DNA of 61,161 nt from Oceanospirillum sanctuarii (GCF_002150805.1 NZ_MTBA01000011.1:1-61161), one strand, 5' to 3'; positions 1 through 8,792 are shown, counted from the first letter of the stretch. The notes: generated by a model from the letters alone, not told the origin. Program-made: numbers and translations.

Positions 1-75
1 CTGTACTCTCCTGATCTGTACTCTCCTGATCTGTACTCTCCTGATCTGTACTCTCCTGATCTGTACTCTCCTGAT
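1..75. repeat. 15-bp tandem repeat, 5 exact copies, cut by the window edge
   Basis: Five identical head-to-tail copies of CTGTACTCTCCTGAT fill the first 75 bases. A decayed continuation (CTCTAACACCTG and similar) follows up to the stop codon of the acetyltransferase gene at 110. The array begins at the first base, so more copies may lie outside. There are no spacers, so this is a minisatellite-like array and not CRISPR. Perfect identity between units suggests recent slippage. Confidence 0.9.
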
Positions 76-109
76 CTCTAACACCTGCTCTCAACCACCT
101 GATCTGCTG

Positions 110-592
110 TTATTCAGCGGCAAAGCTCTTCAGCGCATCGCCGGTCAGACGATAACCCACCCACTCACTCTGCGGCTTGGCACCGAAAGACTCATAAAAG
201 TCGATGGCAGGCTGGTTCCAGTCCAGAACATTCCACTCAAAACGACCACAGTTTTCCGCAACTGCCTTCTGTGCCAGATGCTTCAGCATCACCTTACCTG
301 CGCCGCAGCCACGGAATTTTGGTGTGATGTACAGGTCTTCCAGAAAAATACCGTACTGCCCCAGCCAGGTGGAGAAGTTGTAGAAGAAGATCGCATAGCC
401 TGCTACCTCACCATCTACTTCGCAGATCAGGCTGAAAGCTTTTGGCTCATCACCGAACAATGCCTGCTCCAGTTGCTGCGGGTTGGTTTTCACCTCATCA
501 GGGGCTTTCTCGTAAACCGCCAGTTCAACAATCATGTCAAAGATACGGGAAACATCTTCACGGGTAGCGGGACGAATCTGAATAGCGGACAT
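110..592 (-). CDS. GNAT family N-acetyltransferase (diamine/SSAT-like)
   Basis: This 160-residue protein is a single GNAT domain and would transfer an acetyl group from acetyl-CoA to an amine in the cytoplasm. The acetyl-CoA loop is visible as RGCGAGKVML near residues 94-103. It is preceded by the FYNFSTWLGQYGIFLEDLY segment and followed by EWNVLDWNQPAIDFYESFGA (about 119-138), an arrangement typical of spermidine/spermine or thialysine acetyltransferases. The start is well supported: TAGGAG lies 6 bases before the ATG. The gene stands alone, with a long structured intergenic region upstream and the 15-bp repeat array downstream. The substrate cannot be read from the sequence; polyamine or diamine is the family guess. 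Confidence 0.9.
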   Translation of the reverse strand: MSAIQIRPATREDVSRIFDMIVELAVYEKAPDEVKTNPQQLEQALFGDEPKAFSLICEVDGEVAGYAIFFYNFSTWLGQYGIFLEDLYITPKFRGCGAGKVMLKHLAQKAVAENCGRFEWNVLDWNQPAIDFYESFGAKPQSEWVGYRLTGDALKSFAAE

Positions 593-650
593 AAAACACT
601 CCTAAAATGGTGACTGACCGGATGACTAATGCCTTAATTTCCTGAACTAA

Positions 651-735
651 GCTCTTAACTCTCGTAAGCAAAAGCTCTTAATTCGTGTAAACAAAAACTC
701 TCAATTCGCTAAAAAGGACTCTTAAGCAGTTGAAA
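651..735. repeat. Imperfect 20-24 bp direct repeats
   Basis: Three and a half degenerate copies of a GCTCTTAATTCGTGTAAACAAAA-like unit start near 651, 674, 698 and 718. They sit upstream of the acetyltransferase gene and are AT-rich. A regulatory role is possible but nothing specific supports one. Confidence 0.5.
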
Positions 736-896
736 AGCCAATGGATTCTAACAGAACAGGCATTCGTTTTTTTATTTTGAATAAGCGGACCAACAACATA
801 AGACAGCTCTGAAATAAAAGACACAACCTCCGGCGGAAAGGACGCAGCATCGATAAGCCGTGTCGCCTGTGTCGAAGTTTTGCCGGGCATAAACTC

Positions 897-933
897 AAAC
901 AAAAAAGCCGGTGCTCATTTACAGAGCACCGGC
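897..933 (-). terminator. Rho-independent terminator
   Basis: A perfect 10-bp stem, GCCGGTGCTC (907-916) with GAGCACCGGC (924-933), is followed on the minus strand by six T residues and then GTTTG. It ends transcripts that come from dctP and its structured 3' region. Confidence 0.9.
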
Positions 934-939
934 AAAGGT

Positions 940-1120
940 CATAGGACTGATTCAACAGCCAAAAAGGGACAGCCATGCAAGCTGTCAAAATCCTTCGGTC
1001 CGGCAGACCTCAGCGAAACCGCTGAGAACGGGAAGACAGCAGACCGAAGTAACATCAGTGCAGCGCTAACTCCGGTGGCAAAGCCTGAAACAGGGAGTTT
1101 TCAGCTTAAAACCACCGGCG
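940..1120 (-). ncRNA. Candidate structured RNA in the dctP 3' region
   Basis: Three consecutive inverted repeats fill this gap. Arms are GACAGC/GCTGTC at 968-973 and 981-986; nested CTTCGGTC/GACCGAAG (993-1000, 1042-1049) around CTCAGCG/CGCTGAG (1009-1015, 1020-1026, 4-base loop); and CCGGTGG/CCACCGG (1072-1078, 1112-1118) around AAGCCTGAAA/TTTTCAGCTT. The stretch ends in the strong minus-strand terminator at 897-933, so the parsimonious reading is a 3'-UTR or 3'-derived small RNA of dctP. Strand and independent expression are inferred. No known riboswitch consensus was recognised. Confidence 0.4.
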
Positions 1121-1124
1121 ATAA

Positions 1125-2228
1125 TTAAAGCTCTGCGCCTGAGGTATTACGTGGCAGGAAGGCGTGTTTTTCCCACAGGTCATACTGCTTACGGAAGCCA
1201 TCCAGATCGGTCCAGACTTTCTTGAAGAAGTCGTTTTTCGCACTCTGCTCTTCAACTACTTCGTTCCATGCCGTGTTGTAAGCAGTCAGAATCTCGTCGC
1301 TCCAGTAGCGGATCTCAACACCGTTCTTCTTGGCATTTGCCAGCACTTCAAACTGCTTGGCTTCACCTTCCGCCAGAGAGTCGGCAACAACAGCTTTACA
1401 GGCGGTTTCCACCAGAGCCTGCTGCTGCTCGTCCATTTTGTTCCAGACTTTCTTGTTGATCAGCAGTTCCTGCATAGAGGTCTGCTGGTGCCAACCCGGG
1501 AAGTAGTTGTACTTAACGATTTTCTGGAAGCCCAGCATCTGGTCAACCTGAGGCAGGGAGAACTCAGCTGCATCAATTGCGCCTTTCTCCAGCGCGCTGA
1601 AGATCTCGCCCGGAGCGATCTCAACGGTGCCTACGCCCATTTTGTCCATGACGTTAGCGCCCAGACCATAGAAACGCATGTTCAGACCTTTCAGGTCTTC
1701 CACGGTGTCGATTGGCTTGGCGAACCAGCCGGAAGTTTCCGGAGGAATCATGCCACAAGGGATCGCATGTACGTTGTAGCCGGAAGTGTCATACATCTCC
1801 TGGTGCAGCTTACGGCCGTTGCCGTAGTACATCCACGCCATAAACTCACTGGCTTCCGGACCAAAAGGTACAGAAGTGAAGAAAGCTGCAGCCGGCATTT
1901 TGCCCTGCCAGTTTGCAGAAGCGGCAAAACCAGAGTTCACTTTACCGGCGGATACCGCATCCAGAATTTCAGATGGTGCAATCAGTTTACCCGGATCATA
2001 AACCTTCATGCGGATCGCACCACCACTGGTGGCGTTCAGAATGTTAGCCAGTTTCGTTACCGGCGTACCCACTGCAGGCAGCTGGGTTGGGAAGGCGGTT
2101 GGGGTTTTCAGCAGCATGCGGTCTGCCGCCTGAGCCTGTGTGGCACTCAGGGCAACCGGTGCCAGTACAGCGGTCATACCAATCGCTTTGGTCAGGGTCT
2201 TCACGGTGGATTGCTTATCCAAAATCAT
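1125..2228 (-). CDS. dctP: TRAP transporter solute-binding protein, DctP family
   Basis: The 367-residue protein has a Sec signal peptide ending near ATQAQAA (about residues 28-35) and the DctP fold. Visible family segments are GWFAKPIDTVEDLKGLNMRF (about 168-187), with the Arg that clamps the ligand carboxylate, and AAEFSLPQVDQM. The form resembles the binding proteins for 2-oxo/2-hydroxy acids. It would capture an organic acid in the periplasm. GGAG lies 9 bases before the ATG. The usual membrane partners dctQ and dctM are absent nearby, so it is an orphan binding protein here. The downstream-facing neighbour is an FAD D-2-hydroxyacid dehydrogenase, which suggests lactate or a related hydroxyacid as ligand (inference). 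Confidence 0.88.
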   Translation of the reverse strand: MILDKQSTVKTLTKAIGMTAVLAPVALSATQAQAADRMLLKTPTAFPTQLPAVGTPVTKLANILNATSGGAIRMKVYDPGKLIAPSEILDAVSAGKVNSGFAASANWQGKMPAAAFFTSVPFGPEASEFMAWMYYGNGRKLHQEMYDTSGYNVHAIPCGMIPPETSGWFAKPIDTVEDLKGLNMRFYGLGANVMDKMGVGTVEIAPGEIFSALEKGAIDAAEFSLPQVDQMLGFQKIVKYNYFPGWHQQTSMQELLINKKVWNKMDEQQQALVETACKAVVADSLAEGEAKQFEVLANAKKNGVEIRYWSDEILTAYNTAWNEVVEEQSAKNDFFKKVWTDLDGFRKQYDLWEKHAFLPRNTSGAEL

Positions 2229-2326
2229 TATCGTTGCTCCAGCATTCGATCTTTAAAGGGTTCTTTTCTTATAAGTTTTGTTTGCGTTTTTAAGCCTTGA
2301 GCACCGCAGCAGTCATGTAAGCCTGG

Positions 2327-2390
2327 GCGCTCTTTAGCTTTGAGCAGCACTCTTTAACCTCAGGAGAAGCATTCTTTAACCTTGAGAGAA
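2327..2390. repeat. Three imperfect ~22-bp direct repeats between dctP and the dehydrogenase
   Basis: Units starting at 2327, 2347 and 2369 share the pattern GCxxTCTTTAxCyTxAGxAGAA. They lie in the dctP leader. Just after them an inverted repeat, CCTGGCC (2403-2409) with GGCCAGG (2421-2427), could be a weak attenuator, but no T-run follows on the minus strand. Confidence 0.45.
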
Positions 2391-2460
2391 GCAGAGCGCT
2401 TCCCTGGCCAACGGGTGATCGGCCAGGTTGTTGAAAGATTTTTAATGGTCTATTCGGAAC

Positions 2461-3906
2461 TTAAACGACAGGATCAAAAATCTTTCCGGGATTCATGATG
2501 TAATGCGGATCCAGCGCCAGCTTCATCGACCGCATCAGGTCAACGGACTCGCCGCGCTCCTGCAGCAGGTAGCCTTTTTTACCGAAGCCGATGCCGTGTT
2601 CGCCGGTGCAGGTACCTTCAAGCTCCAGCGCTTTAGCCACAATCGCTTTCGACAAAGCCTTACCACGAGCCTGTTGCTCAGCATCGTTTTCATCCAGCAG
2701 GATAAGAACGTGGAAATTGCCATCACCCACGTGGCCGACAATCGGGCAGGTCAGGCCGGAAGCGATCGCTTCCTGCTCAGCATACAAAACCGCTTCCGCC
2801 AGACGGGAAACCGGTACACACACGTCTGTGGTCAGTACAGATGCGCCGGGCTGCAGAGAGAGCCCTGCGAAGTAGGCCTGGTGACGTGCTTTCCAGAGGG
2901 CGTTGCGCTCTTCGGTGCTCTCCGCCCATTTAAAGGCGCTGCCACCCATAGAAGCCGCCAGATCTTCCACCAGCTCAACCTGCTCTGCCACAGAACCGGC
3001 TGTACCATGGAATTCAAAGAAGAGAGTGGTTTTCGGCTCAAAGCCTTCCAGCTTGGAGTAGCCGATACAGGCCTGCATCTGCAGTTCGTTCAGCAGCTCA
3101 ATACGGGCGATTGGAATCGCACACTGCATCACAGAGATCACGGTATCGACAGCACTTTGCAGATCATCAAACTGGCAGGTTGCGGCCTTGATGGTGTCCG
3201 GGATCGGATGCAGACGCAGCTGAATTTCGGTGATCACACCTAAAGTACCTTCTGCACCTGTGTACAGGTGTGTCAGGTCGTAACCGGCAGAACTCTTACG
3301 GGCACGGCCACCGGTTTTAATAATGCGGCCATCAGGGGTAACGACGGTCAGGCCGATAACGTTTTCACGCATAGTGCCGTAACGAACGGCGTTGGTGCCG
3401 GAAGCACGGGTAGACACCATGCCACCGATACTGGCGTTGGCACCGGGATCGATCGGGAAGAAGATACCATCGTAGCGCAGGGCCTGATTCAGCTCTTCAC
3501 GGGTGACACCCGCCTGAACACGGCAATCCAGATCTTCCGGATTGGTTTCCAGAATCTGATTCATCTCCGACAGATCCAGAGAAATACCGCCTTCCAGCGC
3601 CATCAGATGACCTTCAACAGAGCTACCGGCACCATAAGGCACCACAGGAACACGGTGCTGATGACACAGCGCCAGCACCTCTGCGACTTCTTCATTGCTG
3701 TGTACCATGGCAACCGCATCCGGTGCCATGCAGCCGTAACTGTCTTCGCCCTGACCGTGCTGATCACGCACCGCCTGTGCGGTAATCAGACGATCACCCA
3801 GCAGCGTCTGCAGCTGTTCGATTACCTGTGAACGGGTGGCCTGATCGGCATAGTGAAAAGCGGCCGTTTGGCCGGATTGGATCGACAGTTTGTCCGCAGA
3901 GGTCAT
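2461..3906 (-). CDS. FAD-linked D-2-hydroxyacid dehydrogenase (D-lactate dehydrogenase / glycolate oxidase GlcD family)
   Basis: This is a PCMH-type flavoprotein of 481 residues from the chosen start. The FAD-binding half contains PYGAGSSVEGHL and GANASIGGMVSTRASGTNA. The C-terminal FAD-oxidase half contains HVGDGNFH, GTCTGEHGIG and the final MNPGKIFDP, all hallmarks of the Dld/GlcD family. It would oxidise D-lactate or glycolate to the 2-oxoacid and pass electrons to the quinone pool or a cytochrome. An upstream in-frame ATG exists at 3987, but AGGAG 7 bases before the ATG at 3906 decides the start. No glcE or glcF follows, which favours the single-subunit D-lactate type. It lies between dctP and a divergent LysR gene that probably controls it. 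Confidence 0.87.
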   Translation of the reverse strand: MTSADKLSIQSGQTAAFHYADQATRSQVIEQLQTLLGDRLITAQAVRDQHGQGEDSYGCMAPDAVAMVHSNEEVAEVLALCHQHRVPVVPYGAGSSVEGHLMALEGGISLDLSEMNQILETNPEDLDCRVQAGVTREELNQALRYDGIFFPIDPGANASIGGMVSTRASGTNAVRYGTMRENVIGLTVVTPDGRIIKTGGRARKSSAGYDLTHLYTGAEGTLGVITEIQLRLHPIPDTIKAATCQFDDLQSAVDTVISVMQCAIPIARIELLNELQMQACIGYSKLEGFEPKTTLFFEFHGTAGSVAEQVELVEDLAASMGGSAFKWAESTEERNALWKARHQAYFAGLSLQPGASVLTTDVCVPVSRLAEAVLYAEQEAIASGLTCPIVGHVGDGNFHVLILLDENDAEQQARGKALSKAIVAKALELEGTCTGEHGIGFGKKGYLLQERGESVDLMRSMKLALDPHYIMNPGKIFDPVV

Positions 3907-4220
3907 GGGTAGCTCCTGATAGCTCTTGTTCTGAGTGCAGTGTTGCTTATTGCCATCGGCATGATTGCAAAACGAAGAGGTTTGCAATCACGAGGGCGCA
4001 ATCGTGCTCAGCGTTAATGAGTGCTTAGCGTTCTTATGGCGTTTCCTCTGCATCCATCACGGGATGTCAGGGTCGGCTCACTTCTTATAACTCCCGCCAG
4101 CTCTCAGGCTGCAGGAGCGGGTGACAACAACCTTATGACAGGGGCTGATCACCACAGTTAGGGTCAACTGATAATAGAAGCTCCCAATGCGGTAAAAAAA
4201 TTATTTATTGGAATCCAGTC

Positions 4221-4235
4221 ATTCATAAAACGAAT
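4221..4235. promoter_or_regulatory. Candidate LysR-type operator (T-N11-A dyad)
   Basis: ATTCATAAAACGAAT is a 15-bp dyad (ATTC-N7-GAAT) that fits the LysR T-N11-A rule. It lies in the 690-base region between the divergent dehydrogenase and lysR genes. A related element, ATTCGGTATAGAAAT, is at 4391-4405. The rest of 3907-4597 shows no gene. Confidence 0.4.
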
Positions 4236-4390
4236 AATTAAATGATGACATTTGAGTAAAATATCTATATTTTCTCAACCCCATACAGAAGAAAGCTCTG
4301 ATATAGCTGTAAAACTACGCCAATCCGCGGGCTTCAACAGCAAAATCAGACTTTTTATAGCTGCCGATAAAGGTTGCTGATATGGTAATC

Positions 4391-4405
4391 ATTCGGTATA
4401 GAAAT
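4391..4405. promoter_or_regulatory. Second candidate LysR operator
   Basis: ATTCGGTATAGAAAT shares the ATTC-N7-(G)AAAT pattern with the site at 4221 and obeys T-N11-A. Its match is weaker than the first. Two spaced half-related sites are typical of recognition and activation sites of LysR regulators. Confidence 0.3.
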
Positions 4406-4597
4406 ACTAAACAAGCGGTGACCGACGGGGTTTATCCCTCAGTCCGGCCAGAAAGACTTGAACTGCCAGAGCGCTGAAATGCTGCCGGAGCAGAAAAACT
4501 AATACACATTAAAAGATCTGATTAAACAGACAAAAGAGCTAACCCAACACTGCCGGCAAGCACCCACTTGTCACCCTGCGAACGATAGTGAAACCCT

Positions 4598-5548
4598 ATG
4601 AACGACAGCCATAACCTTAGCCAGCGCCTGAGCCGGGTAAACCTGAACCTGCTGGTGGCTTTCCATGCGCTCTATCAGGAGCGACATCTGACCCGTGCGG
4701 CTAACCGCATCAGTCTGAGTCAGCCCGCCATGAGTCACGCCCTGAAAAAACTCCGCAGCCAGTTTGATGATGAGCTGTTTATTAAAACCTCGGAAGGCAT
4801 GCAACCGACGCCGCTGGCCAACCGGCTGTTTCAGCGGATCGAGACCGGCTTACTGCAACTGGATGAAGCCATTGTCAGCAGTCACAGCTTTATTCCGGAG
4901 AAAGAGGTCAGAGAGTTTCGCATCGGCATCACGGATTTTATGATTAATGAGCTGGTGCCCTATCTGGTGCGGGCAGTGAACGAGCAGGCTCCGGGCATCA
5001 GTTTTAATATCCTCTATACCAAAATTTCCAGCCCTGAGATGGCCTATAAGCTGCTGCAGGAGCAGGAGCTGGATCTGGCGATTACCCAGTTTGAATACCT
5101 GCCGCAACATACCGGCTGTTACGAGCTGCTCTACGAAGATCAGCTCGTGTGCGTCGCTGATGAGGGCGTTTACGGTGACCGTGAATCCCTGAGCGCAGAA
5201 GAGTTTCTGGCACCGCCCCACGTCGCCCTCTCTCACCGTGAGGATGAGCCGATTCTGGTGAACCGTAAGCTGATCTCCTTAGGCATGAAACGTAAGGTGG
5301 TGGTTAAAACCCCTTATATCGCAACCCTGCCTGCGATTCTGAGCGGTACCAATATGATCACGGTGATCACCGAATACGGCGCCCGTCTGATCTGTCCGGA
5401 ATCTCCCCTTAAGGCCTATCAGATGCCGATCGACTTCGATCCGCTTTATGTCTGCCAGATCTGGGAAGGCCGTAAGGCGGACGACCCCGGCATTCACTGG
5501 TTGCGCACTGTCGTACGCAACTGCCTGCAGGAAAGAGGGCTGAACTGA
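4598..5548 (+). CDS. LysR family transcriptional regulator
   Basis: The 316-residue protein has the N-terminal winged HTH in the NodD/LeuO style: NLNLLVAFHALYQERHLTRA then LSQPAMSHALKKLR (about residues 15-55). A LysR substrate-binding domain follows to about residue 310. It is transcribed away from the FAD dehydrogenase and dctP, the usual layout for a LysR regulator of that pathway, so lactate or a related acid is the likely co-inducer (inference). Its TGA overlaps the ATG of the LuxR-type gene by one base, so the two are translationally coupled. The ribosome-binding site before the ATG is weak. Confidence 0.92.
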   Translation: MNDSHNLSQRLSRVNLNLLVAFHALYQERHLTRAANRISLSQPAMSHALKKLRSQFDDELFIKTSEGMQPTPLANRLFQRIETGLLQLDEAIVSSHSFIPEKEVREFRIGITDFMINELVPYLVRAVNEQAPGISFNILYTKISSPEMAYKLLQEQELDLAITQFEYLPQHTGCYELLYEDQLVCVADEGVYGDRESLSAEEFLAPPHVALSHREDEPILVNRKLISLGMKRKVVVKTPYIATLPAILSGTNMITVITEYGARLICPESPLKAYQMPIDFDPLYVCQIWEGRKADDPGIHWLRTVVRNCLQERGLN

Positions 5549-6378
5549 TGACCTCTCATGAAAATGCCAAAGGCGCTCAATACCTCTACTACACCGATCA
5601 ACCAGACTGGCAGCAACTGGACAGCCTGATTGCTATTCGACGTGCCCTGCAGGAGCTGGTAAAGGGCATCGGCTTTGATACTGCAAGCCTGATCTATGCC
5701 CCTGTGGGCGAACTGCCAAACCGAACCCCGGGACCGGTTTATCCATTGGTAACCGTCGGCAATGACAGCTTGCGTTGGCTGAAGCAATGGCGGGAACGCA
5801 CCGAGCACACCGAAGATAATCCGTTGAGCCACCGGCTTTCTCCCACCTGGAAGCATACGCTGCAGCACACCCTGCCCCAGCGTTTCGATCTGGCACATCC
5901 GGAAAAATGGAGCAAGAACCTGACCATGGCAGATCAGCGTTGGCTGAGTGCTTTATACGAATATGGATTTCAGGAGTTATGTGTAACACCGGTTCATTTC
6001 CCCGGCCGGGAATATGTAGCGCTTTCCTGCCTGTCTCACCGCAGCAATCCGACTCCACCGGCATTCTCGGAACAGACTCAGGCCAACCTCCTGTACAGCA
6101 CTCATCGCCTGGCTCACATCTGTCTGCAGCCGGAGTTCGCTCAGCTGCGCCAGAATGATGGCGCAACGCCCTTGTTGTCGAAACGGGAACAGGAATGTCT
6201 TTACTGGGCGGCACAGGGGAAGTCTGCCGTGGAAACGGCCTCAATTCTGGCTCTTCAGCCTGAGACCGTAAGGACTTATCTGAAGGCACTACTGAAAAAG
6301 CTGCAGGCAGATAATAAGCCGCAGGCGATCGCTATCGCCTACGAGACAGGATTATTGGGCAATCGGGCAACGAACTAA
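5548..6378 (+). CDS. LuxR-type regulator with autoinducer-binding-like N-terminus (LuxR solo)
   Basis: This 276-residue protein ends in a typical LuxR/GerE HTH: LSKREQECLYWAAQGKSAVE and then TVRTYLKALLKKLQA (about 207-255). The N-terminal 180 residues resemble an autoinducer-binding domain, with the DxxxPxxW segment FDLAHPEKWSK (about 112-122) and a YGFQELCVTPVHFPGR stretch later. No LuxI synthase lies in the window, so it is a solo. It may read an exogenous or endogenous small molecule. It overlaps the LysR stop codon (TGATG) and its own 3' end overlaps the convergent GGDEF-EAL gene by 4 bases. A joint role with LysR in controlling the hydroxyacid genes is inference. Confidence 0.85.
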   Translation: MTSHENAKGAQYLYYTDQPDWQQLDSLIAIRRALQELVKGIGFDTASLIYAPVGELPNRTPGPVYPLVTVGNDSLRWLKQWRERTEHTEDNPLSHRLSPTWKHTLQHTLPQRFDLAHPEKWSKNLTMADQRWLSALYEYGFQELCVTPVHFPGREYVALSCLSHRSNPTPPAFSEQTQANLLYSTHRLAHICLQPEFAQLRQNDGATPLLSKREQECLYWAAQGKSAVETASILALQPETVRTYLKALLKKLQADNKPQAIAIAYETGLLGNRATN

Positions 6379-8660
6379 TCGTTGCCCTTACAGTTGCAGA
6401 GAAACGTCTTAAGGTCTTCCGGTTTCATCGGTTTGGCGTAAAGATAGCCCTGGAAGCGGTCGCAACCGAAGCGAGACAGAAGATCCGCCTGCGCCTGTGT
6501 TTCCACCCCTTCCGCCAGAACCGCCATCTCATAGTTTTTACCGATAGCAATAATGTTCTGCACCATCTTACGGGCAGCATCGTCATTCAGGATATTATCG
6601 ACAAAACTCTTATCGATCTTCAGCTCATCCACCGGCAGGGTACGCAGCATACTGAGTGAGGAGTAACCGGTACCAAAGTCATCCATAGAGACCTGAATCC
6701 CCATATCATGGATCTGCTGCAGCAGCGGCAGTATGTAATCCAGATCCTCAATAAAGAGGCTTTCGGTGATCTCAAGTGAGATAAACACCTTACTCAGACC
6801 GGATACCTCAATGGCATCCAGCAGCAGCGCCATAAAGTTGGCCTGCATAAACTGGCGTACAGAAACATTGATGGAGACATGAAACTCAAGTCCGGTTTCC
6901 AGCTGAGCCTGTTTCATTTCACTTAATGATCGGCGCAGGACAAACTCTCCCAATCGCGGCATCAGGCCTGACGCCTCAGCAATGGAGATAAACTGATCCG
7001 GCGGAACAAAACCCAGCTCTTCATTCTGCCAGCGCACCAGAGCCTCAACCCCATACAGCTTGCCGTTGCTGTCGATCTGCGGCTGATACACCATAAAGAG
7101 TTCGTCGTTATCCAACCCCTTGCGCAGCTGCTGCTCCACCACCAGTTTATGCAGATAGCCCGACTGCATCTCGTCCGCAAACACCCGCACGCTGTTCTTG
7201 TGCTTTTTGGCTTCGTACATAGCGATATCAGAAGCCCGTAGCAAGCTGTCCAGATCAGTGCCGTGCAGCGGATACTTGGCAATACCGATACTGGCACCCA
7301 GAGTAAAGTTGATCCCTTCCACCTGATAAGGGCGAGACAGTGCGGTAATAATGCCTTTGGCCAGAGGCAGCAAAACCTTGTCATCGGTTTCATGGATAAA
7401 GATCAGGAACTCATCTCCCCCCTGACGGATCAGGGTTGCCTGAGAGGGAGCATTTTCCTTAAGCCGAGCCGCCAGTTCCTTCAGCACCTCATCACCAAAC
7501 TCATGGCCGAAGCTGTCGTTAACACTCTTAAAGTGATCCATATCGACAAAAAGCACACTGAACTCAGGAGGGTTTTCCTGACTCAGCCACTCCTCTTTAT
7601 GCATCGACAGATAACCACGGTTCGGCAACTGAGTCAGAGGGTCGTGACTGGCCTGATAGATCAGATCCTGACGGCGCTGATCTTCTGCGGAAGCGATCAG
7701 TCTGAACAGTCGATAGATCACCAGCTGCCCCAGTCCAAAGATCACCAGATAGGAGAAAAAGCTCTCAAAGAAGTCATCATAGATCTTGGTCAGCTTGATC
7801 TCAGAAACCGTCCATAGCTGATACTTCTTATCAAAGCGGGCAACACCGACACTTTTCCAGTCGTTGGTTTTAATGCGGAAAGAAACCATGCTTTCGGTCT
7901 CTTTCAGTGATGCCAGAGAGACACCGGATTTTTTCAGCAGACTGCTGATCGCACGCTGCATCGCTTCAGCTTTGACCGGTTTGGAGTAGGCTAACTCCAT
8001 ATCAGCCCCTTCTGAAGAGTGGTATTGCGGATAGTGGTCGGCAGCCCGTAGCAAGGTAACCCGGTTGTACTTATCCATGTGGATATCGTTACTGAAAAAG
8101 CGGGAAGCCCCTTTAATCCGCAGGCCTGCGGTCATCACTGCCAACACCCGGCCATTCTCATCCCGCACCGCCTTACGGATCGGAATCACCCATTCATTAA
8201 GCGCGCCCATATAGTAGGTACGGCCCAGAACCATGGAGTTAGATTCCAGCGCCCGCTGAAAAGAATCACGACTGGCCTGCTGCTGTAGCAGGTTAGGTAA
8301 ACGGCTGGGGTTCAGATTCGAGCTGATAAAGGTCAGCTTGCCCTGAGGGTTGGCCAGACCAAAACCGACAATGGCCGGATTCAGTGCCAACAGCTGATCC
8401 AGTAACGGCTTGGTTTTAACGGTATCGGTAAATTCCGGATCTTTAATCAGCTCAGAACCCAGAACATCGAGAATAATTTCCTGATTCACAAACAGAGAGT
8501 GACTGGCATTACTCACCAGATCCACCAGACTCTCCTGCTTCAGGCGATAGCTTTCATTGATATTCAGCCAGCGGTAATAGGAGATGGCGATCAGGAAGAG
8601 CAAACTACCGCCAAACAGCAGAATAAAGAGCGTCCAGATGTTTTTGCGAAGTAGTGCCAT
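6375..8660 (-). CDS. Cache-GGDEF-EAL cyclic-di-GMP enzyme
   Basis: The protein has 761 residues. A first membrane segment at about 9-30, a periplasmic Cache-like sensor of about 260 residues and a second membrane segment near 297-318 precede the cytoplasmic catalytic part. The GGDEF motif is intact (GGDEF at 414-418) and so is the EAL motif (EALVRW from residue 539), with DDFGTGYSSL from 660. Both diguanylate cyclase and phosphodiesterase activity are therefore possible. No clear ribosome-binding site precedes the ATG. It sits between the LuxR-type gene and the L-hydroxyacid dehydrogenase, separated from the latter by a two-way terminator, so it is probably transcribed alone. The sensor ligand is unknown; an organic acid would suit the neighbourhood. 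Confidence 0.92.
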   Translation of the reverse strand: MALLRKNIWTLFILLFGGSLLFLIAISYYRWLNINESYRLKQESLVDLVSNASHSLFVNQEIILDVLGSELIKDPEFTDTVKTKPLLDQLLALNPAIVGFGLANPQGKLTFISSNLNPSRLPNLLQQQASRDSFQRALESNSMVLGRTYYMGALNEWVIPIRKAVRDENGRVLAVMTAGLRIKGASRFFSNDIHMDKYNRVTLLRAADHYPQYHSSEGADMELAYSKPVKAEAMQRAISSLLKKSGVSLASLKETESMVSFRIKTNDWKSVGVARFDKKYQLWTVSEIKLTKIYDDFFESFFSYLVIFGLGQLVIYRLFRLIASAEDQRRQDLIYQASHDPLTQLPNRGYLSMHKEEWLSQENPPEFSVLFVDMDHFKSVNDSFGHEFGDEVLKELAARLKENAPSQATLIRQGGDEFLIFIHETDDKVLLPLAKGIITALSRPYQVEGINFTLGASIGIAKYPLHGTDLDSLLRASDIAMYEAKKHKNSVRVFADEMQSGYLHKLVVEQQLRKGLDNDELFMVYQPQIDSNGKLYGVEALVRWQNEELGFVPPDQFISIAEASGLMPRLGEFVLRRSLSEMKQAQLETGLEFHVSINVSVRQFMQANFMALLLDAIEVSGLSKVFISLEITESLFIEDLDYILPLLQQIHDMGIQVSMDDFGTGYSSLSMLRTLPVDELKIDKSFVDNILNDDAARKMVQNIIAIGKNYEMAVLAEGVETQAQADLLSRFGCDRFQGYLYAKPMKPEDLKTFLCNCKGND

Positions 8661-8792
8661 AGCGGGTCCGTCGGTAAAGGCCTGAAAACCTTAAGGCTCA
8701 ATACCTTAAAGCGCCCATGAAACAAGATGTTACAAACTTACCGGAGCTTGATAATTCAGTCCAGAAATCCATTCATAAGAATTGTAAATCAT

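Noticed and set aside
1-75. CRISPR array
   Set aside because: The 15-bp units are adjacent with no spacers and no cas genes are present.
1009-1030. CTGAGA-like element as a TPP riboswitch
   Set aside because: CGCTGAG is one arm of a hairpin; the other conserved THI-box parts are absent and no thiamine gene follows.
1164-2300. Long plus-strand frame opposite dctP (378 codons)
   Set aside because: It is a shadow of the clear DctP coding frame, lacks a ribosome site and has no recognisable domain.
2403-2427. CCTGGCC/GGCCAGG as a terminator between the dehydrogenase and dctP
   Set aside because: No T-run follows on the relevant strand; at most it is an operator or attenuator.
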